Source: CAISDA01 sp050258555 (GTDB taxonomy: Bacteria; Bacteroidota; Ignavibacteria; UBA10030; UBA8401). From it: a DNA stretch of 64,000 nucleotides. Under the pieces are notes generated by a model, which was given only the letters and a program-made list of their open reading frames with translations, did no database searches and was not told where the DNA came from. Made by a program: the position numbers and the translations under genes. Each line of letters begins with the position of its first letter. The stretch's first letter is position 1. The stretch covers positions 1 to 64,000 of the forward strand of contig JBLMZA010000159.1 in NCBI GenBank assembly GCA_050258555.1, written 5' to 3'. Positions 44,957-52,783 of the stretch are shown one piece after another.

Positions 44957-44987
44957 TTGACTATAAAATATCGAAAGTTTAATATTT
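44957..44987 (+). promoter_or_regulatory. Bacteroidota-type promoter before the truncated regulator
   Basis: TTG at 44957-44959, 20 bp, TAATATTT at 44980-44987. The transcript would start about 20 nt before the ATG of the 19-codon relic at 45013, the normal distance for a real gene. Confidence 0.6.
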
Positions 44988-45012
44988 ATCGAATTTATAG
45001 AAAGATCAGGCA

Positions 45013-45072
45013 ATGGCATCCATACTCTCCTCCTCCCAGAAACAATTCATCGAAGAGATGGGCAATCTCTAA
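45013..45072 (+). pseudogene. N-terminal relic of a GbsR/MarR-type regulator (19 codons)
   Basis: The frame reads MASILSSSQKQFIEEMGNL and then stops. The end of this, QKQFIEEMG, matches the N-terminus of GbsR-family MarR regulators, which continue with a Phe-Glu/Gln-x-x-Gly-Leu-Pro-Arg-Met-Ala-Gly-Arg helix; here nothing similar follows in any frame up to the next gene at 45183. The remaining 110 bp hold no ORF of family type. It looks like a regulator cut down by a deletion, with its promoter left in place. A short leader peptide is the other reading. Confidence 0.5.
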
Positions 45073-45182
45073 GGCGGCAGGAGGCAGGAACGCGGGAACG
45101 TCGAACGAAGTTGTCATAGAAGGTGCGGAATGTGTTCCGTCCAAGGAAAAAATTCCGAAATCAACAAAAATACGGTCCTTTT

Positions 45183-46175
45183 ATGAAACGATATGCGCGC
45201 ATTACGGCAACGGGACGATACATACCCGAGAAGATCGTCACGAATGCCGACCTGGATGAAATGCTGGGAGAGAATGTCGGGGACTGGCTTGTCGAGAATG
45301 TCGGCATTCAGGAACGGCATGTGATGGCCCCGGAACAGACCACATCGGACATGGTCGTGGCTGCGGCGCATCAGGCGCTTCAGCGCGCCGGACTGCTTCC
45401 CGAAGAGCTCGATCTGATCATCGTTGCCACGGACACGCCCGATTATATCAGTCCGGCCACAGCTTCTGCGGTGCAGGCCAAGCTCAGCGCGAAGAACGCT
45501 GGCACGTTCGACATCAACTGCGCCTGCGCCGGATGGGTGACGGCGCTCGACATGGCCGCACGCTATATTGCCACAGACACGGTCTACAAGCACATTCTTG
45601 TGGCCGGCGGATACGGCATGACGAAGTTCATCGATTGGAAGGATAAATACACCTGCACGCTCTTTGCCGACGGCGCAGCATGCGCCATCGTGAGTCAGAG
45701 CGACACGCCGGGACATCTGGCCGGAAAGCTGAGCGCCGAGGGATCCTATCATGACGCCATGGGAATCTATACCGGCGGCACATACCGGCCCGCGACGCCG
45801 CAAGCGGTAAAGAAGACAGGGAAGCCGCGCGTCGAATTCGTCCGCAAGCTTCCCGCGACATTCAACAGCGACAACTGGCCCGAACTGATCCGCGCGGTCG
45901 TGGCGAAGGCCGGCATCTCGGTGGATGATGTGGGGCTCTTCCTCTTCACGCAGCTCAATCTCCGCACGATCGAGTTCGTGATGGAGAACCTGAAGCAGCC
46001 GATGTCGAAGACGCACTGGATCATGGACAAGTGGGGATACATCGGATCGGCATGCATACCCGCGGCGCTCGACGACGTGATCGAAAACGGCCGCGATCCG
46101 AAGCCGGGCGAATATATCGTCTTCTGCGCCACTGGCGGCGGCATGGCAATGGCATGCTCATTATGGAAATGGTGA
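45183..46175 (+). CDS. KAS III-like (FabH-related) condensing enzyme with altered active site
   Basis: A 330-residue thiolase-fold protein of the FabH type. The FabH features DINCACAGWVTALDMA (nucleophile C115), IDWKDKYTCTLFADGAAC and the C-terminal CATGGGMAMACSLWKW are clear. Two of the three catalytic residues are not: where FabH has the His of HQANLRI there is T256 (TQLNLRT), and where it has the Asn of HGNTSAAS there is Y286 (WGYIGSAC). So decarboxylative condensation in the FabH manner is unlikely; acyl transfer or non-decarboxylative condensation is possible. It is the first of three genes with a thiolase and a DUF35 protein. The frame is open upstream; the ATG at 45183 matches the family start. 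Confidence 0.83.
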   Translation: MKRYARITATGRYIPEKIVTNADLDEMLGENVGDWLVENVGIQERHVMAPEQTTSDMVVAAAHQALQRAGLLPEELDLIIVATDTPDYISPATASAVQAKLSAKNAGTFDINCACAGWVTALDMAARYIATDTVYKHILVAGGYGMTKFIDWKDKYTCTLFADGAACAIVSQSDTPGHLAGKLSAEGSYHDAMGIYTGGTYRPATPQAVKKTGKPRVEFVRKLPATFNSDNWPELIRAVVAKAGISVDDVGLFLFTQLNLRTIEFVMENLKQPMSKTHWIMDKWGYIGSACIPAALDDVIENGRDPKPGEYIVFCATGGGMAMACSLWKW

Positions 46176-46217
46176 CGGCACACGACTCTCTCTTTCTCTG
46201 GAAAGGACAATAACACA

Positions 46218-47498
46218 ATGACCACACGAAAACTCGGACGGGGCGTTGCACTCGTGGGAGCCGGCATGAGCCGGTTCGGGGCGTTTCCCGGCAAGAGCAC
46301 GCGCGATCTGCTTGCGGAAGCCTATCGCGACATGATACAGACGGTGGACCGCGGATTCGATCCGAATGCGGTTCAGGCGCTCTACATCGGCAATTTTTCA
46401 AGCGAGCTGTTTGAAGGGCAGGGACACACCGCGCCGATCATGGCCGACTGGCTGGGACTGTCGAATCGTCCCGCAACGCGCGTGGAGAATGCGTGCGCAA
46501 GCGGCGGCTCGGCGCTTCGCGAGGCGGTGCTGGCAATCGCCTCGGGCATCTACGATGTCGTGCTCGTGGGCGGCATCGAAAAGATGACGGATCTGCCGAT
46601 CGAACGTGTCACCGACGCGCTTGCCACCGCCGGAGACACGCTCTTCGAAATCCCGTCGGGATTCACATTCCCCGCATTTTATGCGACGATGGCGGCGGCC
46701 TATCTCGCGCGTTATGAAGCCGCGAAAGGGAAATCGGGCGCCGATGCGCTGCTGGCCGTGGGCATGAAGAATCATGCGAACGGCAGGCTCAATCCCAAGG
46801 CGCATATCGGCATGAGCATCTGCGACGTGATGGAAGGGAAGAAAGCCGCTGCGGTGAAGAAGGGCAAGCCTGTTCCCGAATGGAATACGGAGATGGAATT
46901 TCTGCTCGATGAGCGCGCCAATCCGATGATCGCATGGCCGCTACGTCTTTTCGACTGCTCCCCGGTATCGGATGGAGCGGCGAGTCTCCTGTTGGTGAGC
47001 GAGGAACTGGCCTCGTCGTTTTCCGAGACGCCGCTGCACATCATCGGCACGGGACAAGCCAGCGACAGTCCGCTGCACAGCCGGCCCGATATCACGACGC
47101 TCCGCTCGGCGCGTCTTGCAGCGAATCAGGCATACGATCTTGCACAGGTGACGCCGGCCGATATCAGCGTGGCCGAAGTGCACGACTGCTTTACGATTGC
47201 CGAAGTGATCGCAACCGAAGACCTCGGATTCTTCGGGCCCGGCCAGGGTGGCGTTGCGGCGATCGAAGGCGTGACCGCGTTGCGCGGAGCGCGTCCTGTC
47301 AACACATCGGGAGGATTGAAATCGAAAGGCCATCCGGTCGGCGCTTCGGGCGTGGCGCAGGCGGTGGAGATGTGGAAGCAGCTCCGGGGGGAAGCCGGCA
47401 TGCGCCAGGCTCCCGGCGACATCCGTCTCGGTCTCACGCATAACGTGGGCGGAACGGGACAGACAACCGTCGTGCATATTTTTGAAAGGAGAAAGTAA
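46218..47498 (+). CDS. Thiolase, SCP-x / archaeal acetoacetyl-CoA thiolase type
   Basis: A 426-residue thiolase of the group that works with DUF35 proteins. The nucleophile C93 is in ENACASGGSAL, and H372 is in SKGHPVGASG. The place of the second catalytic Cys is taken by His in HNVGGTGQTTVVH (H408), as in SCP-x and archaeal thiolases. It would join or split acyl-CoAs. The gene lies 42 bp after the KAS III-like gene and 1 bp before the DUF35 gene, so all three are one unit. In archaea the matching trio (thiolase, HMG-CoA synthase, DUF35) forms a complex that channels acetoacetyl-CoA. Confidence 0.9.
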   Translation: MTTRKLGRGVALVGAGMSRFGAFPGKSTRDLLAEAYRDMIQTVDRGFDPNAVQALYIGNFSSELFEGQGHTAPIMADWLGLSNRPATRVENACASGGSALREAVLAIASGIYDVVLVGGIEKMTDLPIERVTDALATAGDTLFEIPSGFTFPAFYATMAAAYLARYEAAKGKSGADALLAVGMKNHANGRLNPKAHIGMSICDVMEGKKAAAVKKGKPVPEWNTEMEFLLDERANPMIAWPLRLFDCSPVSDGAASLLLVSEELASSFSETPLHIIGTGQASDSPLHSRPDITTLRSARLAANQAYDLAQVTPADISVAEVHDCFTIAEVIATEDLGFFGPGQGGVAAIEGVTALRGARPVNTSGGLKSKGHPVGASGVAQAVEMWKQLRGEAGMRQAPGDIRLGLTHNVGGTGQTTVVHIFERRK

Positions 47499-47499
47499 G

Positions 47500-47916
47500 A
47501 TGGCGGCATCGATGATCACGACAGAAACCACCATACAGGACCGTGCAGCGCAGAGGTTGACCGGAAGCCGTTCAGCCGACGGAAAAACGATCTTCGTTCC
47601 GGCGCGTCCAATCGATCCCGCCGATCCGCTGGCGGAACTCGAAACGGTTGAACTCAGCGGCAGGGGAACGCTTGTCTCGTTTTCCGTCGTCCCCGTTGCC
47701 TCTTCAGAGATGATCGCGGCCGGATACGGCAGGGACAATCCCCATGCGGTCGGCATCGTCCGGCTCGAAGAGGGGCCGTGCATCAGCGCGCAGATCATCG
47801 GCATCGACATGAAGCATCCGGACACGGTGGCGCCCGGATTGGCAATGAAGGCGGAATTCATCGAGCGCACCGCCGGCGCAACGAAAAAAATCGTTCTCGC
47901 ATTCCGTCCCGCATAA
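47500..47916 (+). CDS. DUF35 OB-fold protein without zinc-ribbon cysteines
   Basis: A 138-residue DUF35 protein, the small partner that binds acyl-CoA between thiolase and synthase in related complexes. The OB-fold part is clear (VELSGRGTLVSFSVV, then EEGPCISAQIIGID and VAPGLAMKAEF). The N-terminal zinc ribbon keeps its outline (RLTGSRSADGKTIFVPARP) but all of the usual metal cysteines are replaced (Ser, Ala and Asp/Pro in their places); the only Cys is in the OB fold. The ATG at 47500 has AAAGGAGA upstream, inside the end of the thiolase gene. Confidence 0.82.
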   Translation: MAASMITTETTIQDRAAQRLTGSRSADGKTIFVPARPIDPADPLAELETVELSGRGTLVSFSVVPVASSEMIAAGYGRDNPHAVGIVRLEEGPCISAQIIGIDMKHPDTVAPGLAMKAEFIERTAGATKKIVLAFRPA

Positions 47917-47937
47917 CATCGATCGGAAAGAAAAAAC

Positions 47938-49965
47938 ATGACCCGGATGATCCTGCTTTGTACCGCTTTCCTGCTTTTGCAATCCACCCTTCCTGCCGAA
48001 TGGAAACAGATCGACGGTCCGTATGGCGGACCTGTCAACGCAATGACGATGGTCGGCAGCGTCATTCTTGCGGGAACGAATGGGGCGGGAGTTTTCCGGT
48101 CTACAGATCTGGGCGCCTCATGGTCGCAAACCGACCTGAATAACGTTTCCGTACTTTCTTTGACCAGGCAGAGCGATCGTGTCTTGGCCGGTACGGACAA
48201 AGGAATATTTGTATCGGGCGACGGCGGGATCCATTGGTCACCGATTACTCCTGAAGGTTCGCCGATGTATGCCGCGGCCATCGCGTGCGTCGGGACCCAT
48301 CTTTATGCCGGCCTATTCGGAGGAATGCTTCGCTCATCCGACGATGGCGCCACATGGAATCCGGTCGATGGCGTGCCGTCCTCGGTGTGGATCAACGCTA
48401 TCACGTCACTGGGCGGGACGATCTTCGTCGGCACGAATGGAAGCGGCGTGTACCGGTCGACGGACAGCGGGAAGACGTGGACCAGCGTGCGGACCGGCCT
48501 GACAAACCTCACGGTCGGTGCGATCGCCGCGGCTGGAAACACGATCCTTGCCGGAACGGGCCACGGCGTATTCCGTTCGACGGATAACGGGACGACATGG
48601 AAACCGACAGAGTTTCCGAATGAAGAAGTCCGCGCCGTGGCATTTTCCGGGACAAAAGTCTATGCGGCTTCTTCACGAAGCGTCTATCAATCTGCAGACG
48701 ACGGCGCGACATGGCTGTCGATGAACTTCCCGAGTCAGTATAACCCCCACATCCAGGCGATCGCCGTCTACGGATCGAAAATCTTTACCGGCACGAACGT
48801 GGGAGTGATCATGACGTCCACCGGCGGCATCAGCTGGACGCAAGCCAACACCGGTCTGAACAATCTTCCCATCGGCAGTCTTGCCGTCGCCGGATCGGTT
48901 ACCTATGCCGGTTCCGATTATCAATCCTATTCCTCATCCGATCAGCGGAAGCACTGGGTTCCGATGGGGCTCACCGGGTCTGTCAGAGGATTCGTACCGA
49001 TCGGTGATACGCTCTTTGCCGGGATATCGGGAGGCGGAGTGATGCGTCACCCGGACATCTGGATGTTCTGGGAACAGGCCATCAATGGCATGACCAACAT
49101 CGATGTGTCGTGTCTTCTGTCGCATCGCGGCAGGCTGATTGCCGGCACAGCCGGAGGCATTTTCATTTCTTCCGATAAGGGAGCATCGTGGACAGCCTCC
49201 AATTCGGGACTTGCCAATGTCATGGTGAATGCCGTCGTCGTCAACGATACGGAGATGTATGCGGGAACCAATGGCGGCGTCTATCGATCGTCCGATGGCG
49301 GAACGACGTGGGGCTCGGCAGGCACCGGCGTTGCCGGCCGGAAGATCAACTCGCTTGCGATTGCCGGACGCGATGTGTACGCCGGAACAGAGCATGGCGT
49401 CTATCATTCGGCAGACCGGGGGAGCAGCTGGGAGCAGTCCGGAAACTCGGTGCTGACGATGCCGGTGCTCTGTCTTGTTGAAAGCGGATCGCTGATCTTT
49501 GCCGGAACACTGCGGAAGGGCGTCTATATGTCCGCCGACCACGGAACGACCTGGACGTCATGCGGAATGGCTGACATGACCATCAACTGCATGGCGTTCG
49601 ACGGCAGCGATCTTCTTGCCGGCACACAAGGAAGAGGCGTGTGGTCCCGCTCTCTGTCTGAGATGGTCACGCATGCGGACGCTGTGGCCGCATCCGTACC
49701 CGATCGAATGCTGCTGTATCAGAATTATCCGAATCCATTCAATCCTCAGACGACCATCGCTTTTACCCTCGCCGATCGTACGCAGGTCTTGCTGCATATC
49801 GTGAATGCGCTCGGCGAGGAAATCGCCACACTTGAGTCGGGAGATTTGTCGCGTGGGACCTACACGCGTGTATGGAATGCCGCCGGATTACCGAGCGGCG
49901 TGTATTTCTGCCGTCTGCGTGCGGGCACTGCTTCGGTCACGCGAAAGCTGATGTTTCTTCAATGA
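47938..49965 (+). CDS. Secreted beta-propeller (Asp-box repeats) with T9SS sorting domain
   Basis: A 675-residue exported protein. A signal peptide (1-20) is followed by about a dozen repeats of 40-45 residues of the type ILAGTNGAGVFRSTDLGASW, that is, a Tyr/Phe-Arg-Ser-x-Asp-x-Gly-x-x-Trp Asp-box in each, as in BNR/sortilin-type propellers. The last 80 residues are a T9SS type A sorting domain (NYPNPFNPQTTIAFTL to RKLMFLQ). It probably acts at the cell surface in binding or adhesion; no enzyme activity can be assigned. It begins 22 bp after the DUF35 gene. Confidence 0.87.
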   Translation: MTRMILLCTAFLLLQSTLPAEWKQIDGPYGGPVNAMTMVGSVILAGTNGAGVFRSTDLGASWSQTDLNNVSVLSLTRQSDRVLAGTDKGIFVSGDGGIHWSPITPEGSPMYAAAIACVGTHLYAGLFGGMLRSSDDGATWNPVDGVPSSVWINAITSLGGTIFVGTNGSGVYRSTDSGKTWTSVRTGLTNLTVGAIAAAGNTILAGTGHGVFRSTDNGTTWKPTEFPNEEVRAVAFSGTKVYAASSRSVYQSADDGATWLSMNFPSQYNPHIQAIAVYGSKIFTGTNVGVIMTSTGGISWTQANTGLNNLPIGSLAVAGSVTYAGSDYQSYSSSDQRKHWVPMGLTGSVRGFVPIGDTLFAGISGGGVMRHPDIWMFWEQAINGMTNIDVSCLLSHRGRLIAGTAGGIFISSDKGASWTASNSGLANVMVNAVVVNDTEMYAGTNGGVYRSSDGGTTWGSAGTGVAGRKINSLAIAGRDVYAGTEHGVYHSADRGSSWEQSGNSVLTMPVLCLVESGSLIFAGTLRKGVYMSADHGTTWTSCGMADMTINCMAFDGSDLLAGTQGRGVWSRSLSEMVTHADAVAASVPDRMLLYQNYPNPFNPQTTIAFTLADRTQVLLHIVNALGEEIATLESGDLSRGTYTRVWNAAGLPSGVYFCRLRAGTASVTRKLMFLQ

Positions 49966-49995
49966 CCGCGTGCGCGATCGAAGCGTGTGCGCTGC

Positions 49996-50026
49996 TTGCT
50001 ATTCTCTTCCAAATCCGGTACTATTC
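49996..50026 (+). promoter_or_regulatory. Bacteroidota-type promoter for the DUF3160 gene
   Basis: TTG at 49996-49998, 20 bp, TACTATTC at 50019-50026. It lies between the two T9SS cargo genes and implies a leader of about 28 nt. Confidence 0.55.
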
Positions 50027-50059
50027 GTTGTCGACTCGAACATGACCTGGGAGGGGACC

Positions 50060-52600
50060 ATGACTTCGCGTGTCAGAACCATCCTTCTGGCGGCATGCCT
50101 CTGTGTTTCAACCGCCGCTCGCTCGTTCCAGCAATTCGATCCTGCCGTCTACCGGCAGTTTCTCACCACGCATCAGAACATGACGCCGGAACAGCTGCTC
50201 CGGTTCCGGCCGGCAGGCGCATTTTTGAAGACCGCGCCGACGCCATTCAGCACCGCGCTCTATTCCGATTCCATACAGGCAAAATATCCGCTCACGGCGT
50301 ACGAACGCTCGCTCATCGAAAGGAACGGGTTCGTGGTCACGGAGCGCATCGCTCCGCAGTCGTTCGGCGCCGCATTCGACGAGATCTGGCACAAGGATCT
50401 GCCCGTGTTCATCTCGACCGACGCCATTCTCCATGCGATACACATGTCGTACGATGCGATGCTGAAGAGCACCGAAGAACAGATTCTGATCGAACGGCTC
50501 GATACGCTCCTGACACGTGTGCATCGGCGGCTTCCAACGCTCGCTTCGGCGTATGCCGGCACAAGCGGCATGACGCAGCCGCTGAGGGACGTCGATCTCT
50601 ATTGCACGATTCCGCTTCGGCTGCTGCGAGGAAACGCCGTGGCGACAGCCTTTCCGGAAACCAGCCCGGCCGCGGATGCGCTCATGAAGCTGATCGCTTC
50701 GGAACAGCCGCACTCCTATGCGCTCTTTTCTTCCGTTCCCAGGACGATCGATTTCAGCCAGTTCAAGGTCAGGGGGCATTACACGCAGTCGCCGGCGCTA
50801 GGCCGCTACTTCCAATCGATGATCTGGCTCGGTCGGACGGAACTGTATCTCATCGCACCGGTCAACTCGATTCCGCCGCAGACGAATGCCGACATACAGC
50901 GTCAGGCAGTCGATGCCGTGCTTGTTTCAGAAGCGGTGAAGGGCGCATCGGCCGACAGCGTGCTTGAAGAGATCGACGGCATGATCCGCTTCTTCGCCGG
51001 AGAGTCGGACAACGTGACGCTTCGGAATCTGCGCACGCTCATCGATGCGGTGCATCTGTCGAATGCCGCCGACCTGCTCGACTCCGCGCGATGGGCGGCG
51101 TTTCAGGAGACGCTCAAGAAGCAGTCCTTCGCCGATCAGCGGATCCTCTCTCAGATCATCATTTCCGATCCGTCGGATCCCGATCAGATTCGTCCGGCCT
51201 CGGCGTTCCTTCTTCTGGGGCAGCGGTTCGTCATCGACTCGTATGTAACCGGCAGCGTGGTCTTCGACAAGATCCTCTTCGAGAACAGGAAGATTTGGCG
51301 GCCGCTTCCGTCGAATCTCGATGTGCTCTTCACGCTGGGCAACGACGCCGCGGCGCAGCTGCTGGGTCCGGAGCTTTCGAAATATCATTATGCGACGAAC
51401 CTCGCGTCGCTCCGGTATCTCGTCGATGCGTATGAACAGGAATTCTGGGAAAGCACGCTCTACAACAACTGGCTTCATTCGATCCGCGCGCTGAGTCCGC
51501 CGGCCGACCGGAGCATGCTGCCGGCCTTCATGCGCACGGCGGCCTGGTGGCAGGAGAAGATGAATACCCAGCTCGCCTCATGGGCGCAGCTCAGGCATGA
51601 CAATCTGCTCTATGCGAAGCAGTCGTACACGGGCGGAACGATCTGCTCGTTTCCCGAAGGGTATGTCGAACCCATTCCGGAATTCTATGCGCGCATCAGA
51701 CAGTTCGCTTCCATCGCGGCTTCCCGTTTTAAAACCGGGTTCGCTGCGCGGCTCGGCTTCGACTCGTACTGGGAACATGTGAGGGATGTCGCCGACACGC
51801 TCGGCTCGATTGCGCAGAAGGAACTATCGAAGACGCCGCTCACCGACGACGAGAAAGGCTTTCTCCGCCGCATGCTCTTCGTGTATCAGATCTGCGGCGG
51901 AGGATATTCCGGGTGGTATTACCGCATGTTCTATACGGGAGCGGAAGGTTTCCGCAGGGACGACCGCATCGTGGCCGACATCCACACATGTCCCACCGAT
52001 GAAGCAGGCAACATGGTGGGATGGGTGATGCATGCGGGAACGGGTCCGGTGAACATGGCCGTCGTCACAACGGAACTGCCGGACAATCGGCTCGTCTCGT
52101 TCATCGGTCCCGTGATGAGTTACTATGAGCATGTCAGCGTGAACTTCAAGCGCCTCAGCGATGAAGAGTGGAAGACCGCCTATGCGATGGCTCCGACATT
52201 CAGGCCCGACTTCGTCAATCTGTATCTGGCCGATCAGGAAGGGAAAGCGCGCGCGCAGGGGCCATCGCTTCTGACCGGCGTGGACGATCCGGGCGGGGAG
52301 GTGCTCGTGCCGGCTTCGATCGTCCTCGGCAGAAATTATCCCAATCCGTTCAACGGCACGACGATCATCACATTCACGATTCCGGACCGGTTCACGTCTG
52401 CCTACATCGATCTCTCCGTGTACGATGTGCAGGGAAGGAAGGTCAGGACGCTCGTGAACCGGACGATGCCTTCCGGCAAATTTGCCGTGAGCTGGGACGG
52501 CTCGAACGAACACGGCATGCCGGTTTCAAGCGGCATATATTTCTACCATCTCTCGACGGGGGGCACGCGCCTGATCGGAAAGATGACCCTTGTCAGATAG
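50060..52600 (+). CDS. DUF3160 secreted protein with FlgD-like / T9SS sorting domain
   Basis: An 846-residue exported protein. The signal peptide (1-21) is followed by a DUF3160 domain over about 700 residues, with IWHKDLPVFISTDAILHAIH near the front, PASAFLLLGQRFVIDSYV in the middle and HTCPTDEAGNMVGWVMH near the back. The end is a FlgD-like Ig/T9SS sorting domain starting GRNYPNPFNGTTIITFT and ending IGKMTLVR. DUF3160 function is not known to me. The ATG at 50060 has GAGGGGACC directly before it; an ATG at 50042 is less likely. Confidence 0.87.
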   Translation: MTSRVRTILLAACLCVSTAARSFQQFDPAVYRQFLTTHQNMTPEQLLRFRPAGAFLKTAPTPFSTALYSDSIQAKYPLTAYERSLIERNGFVVTERIAPQSFGAAFDEIWHKDLPVFISTDAILHAIHMSYDAMLKSTEEQILIERLDTLLTRVHRRLPTLASAYAGTSGMTQPLRDVDLYCTIPLRLLRGNAVATAFPETSPAADALMKLIASEQPHSYALFSSVPRTIDFSQFKVRGHYTQSPALGRYFQSMIWLGRTELYLIAPVNSIPPQTNADIQRQAVDAVLVSEAVKGASADSVLEEIDGMIRFFAGESDNVTLRNLRTLIDAVHLSNAADLLDSARWAAFQETLKKQSFADQRILSQIIISDPSDPDQIRPASAFLLLGQRFVIDSYVTGSVVFDKILFENRKIWRPLPSNLDVLFTLGNDAAAQLLGPELSKYHYATNLASLRYLVDAYEQEFWESTLYNNWLHSIRALSPPADRSMLPAFMRTAAWWQEKMNTQLASWAQLRHDNLLYAKQSYTGGTICSFPEGYVEPIPEFYARIRQFASIAASRFKTGFAARLGFDSYWEHVRDVADTLGSIAQKELSKTPLTDDEKGFLRRMLFVYQICGGGYSGWYYRMFYTGAEGFRRDDRIVADIHTCPTDEAGNMVGWVMHAGTGPVNMAVVTTELPDNRLVSFIGPVMSYYEHVSVNFKRLSDEEWKTAYAMAPTFRPDFVNLYLADQEGKARAQGPSLLTGVDDPGGEVLVPASIVLGRNYPNPFNGTTIITFTIPDRFTSAYIDLSVYDVQGRKVRTLVNRTMPSGKFAVSWDGSNEHGMPVSSGIYFYHLSTGGTRLIGKMTLVR

Positions 52601-52608
52601 CGCGTCGG

Positions 52609-52641
52609 CGGCCCCGGGGGCACGCATCCGCGCCGGGGCCG
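52609..52641 (+). terminator. GC-rich hairpin after the DUF3160 gene
   Basis: Perfect 9-bp arms CGGCCCCGG and CCGGGGCCG (52609-52617 and 52633-52641) with a 15-base loop and no T run. Possible terminator. Confidence 0.55.
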
Positions 52642-52672
52642 ATTGCGGCGTGCTCTTTACACACTTCGTCTC

Positions 52673-52703
52673 TTGCATTTCCCGCCGTCATTGAATATCT
52701 TTT
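52673..52703 (+). promoter_or_regulatory. Bacteroidota-type promoter for uvrA
   Basis: TTG at 52673-52675, 20 bp, TATCTTTT at 52696-52703, a close match to the consensus. Predicted leader is about 75 nt. No LexA-like palindrome was noticed nearby. Confidence 0.72.
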
Positions 52704-52783
52704 ATGTATGCGTTGTACCGGACCGGATGTGATGCCGACTTTGACAGACGATCAAAAATCTTCTCTTTTTCGAAAAAATTCAC

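Noticed and set aside
44957..45259. 100-codon frame across the cytochrome / KAS III-like gap
   Set aside because: It runs in another frame from the GbsR-like relic and into the KAS III-like gene, with no family match.
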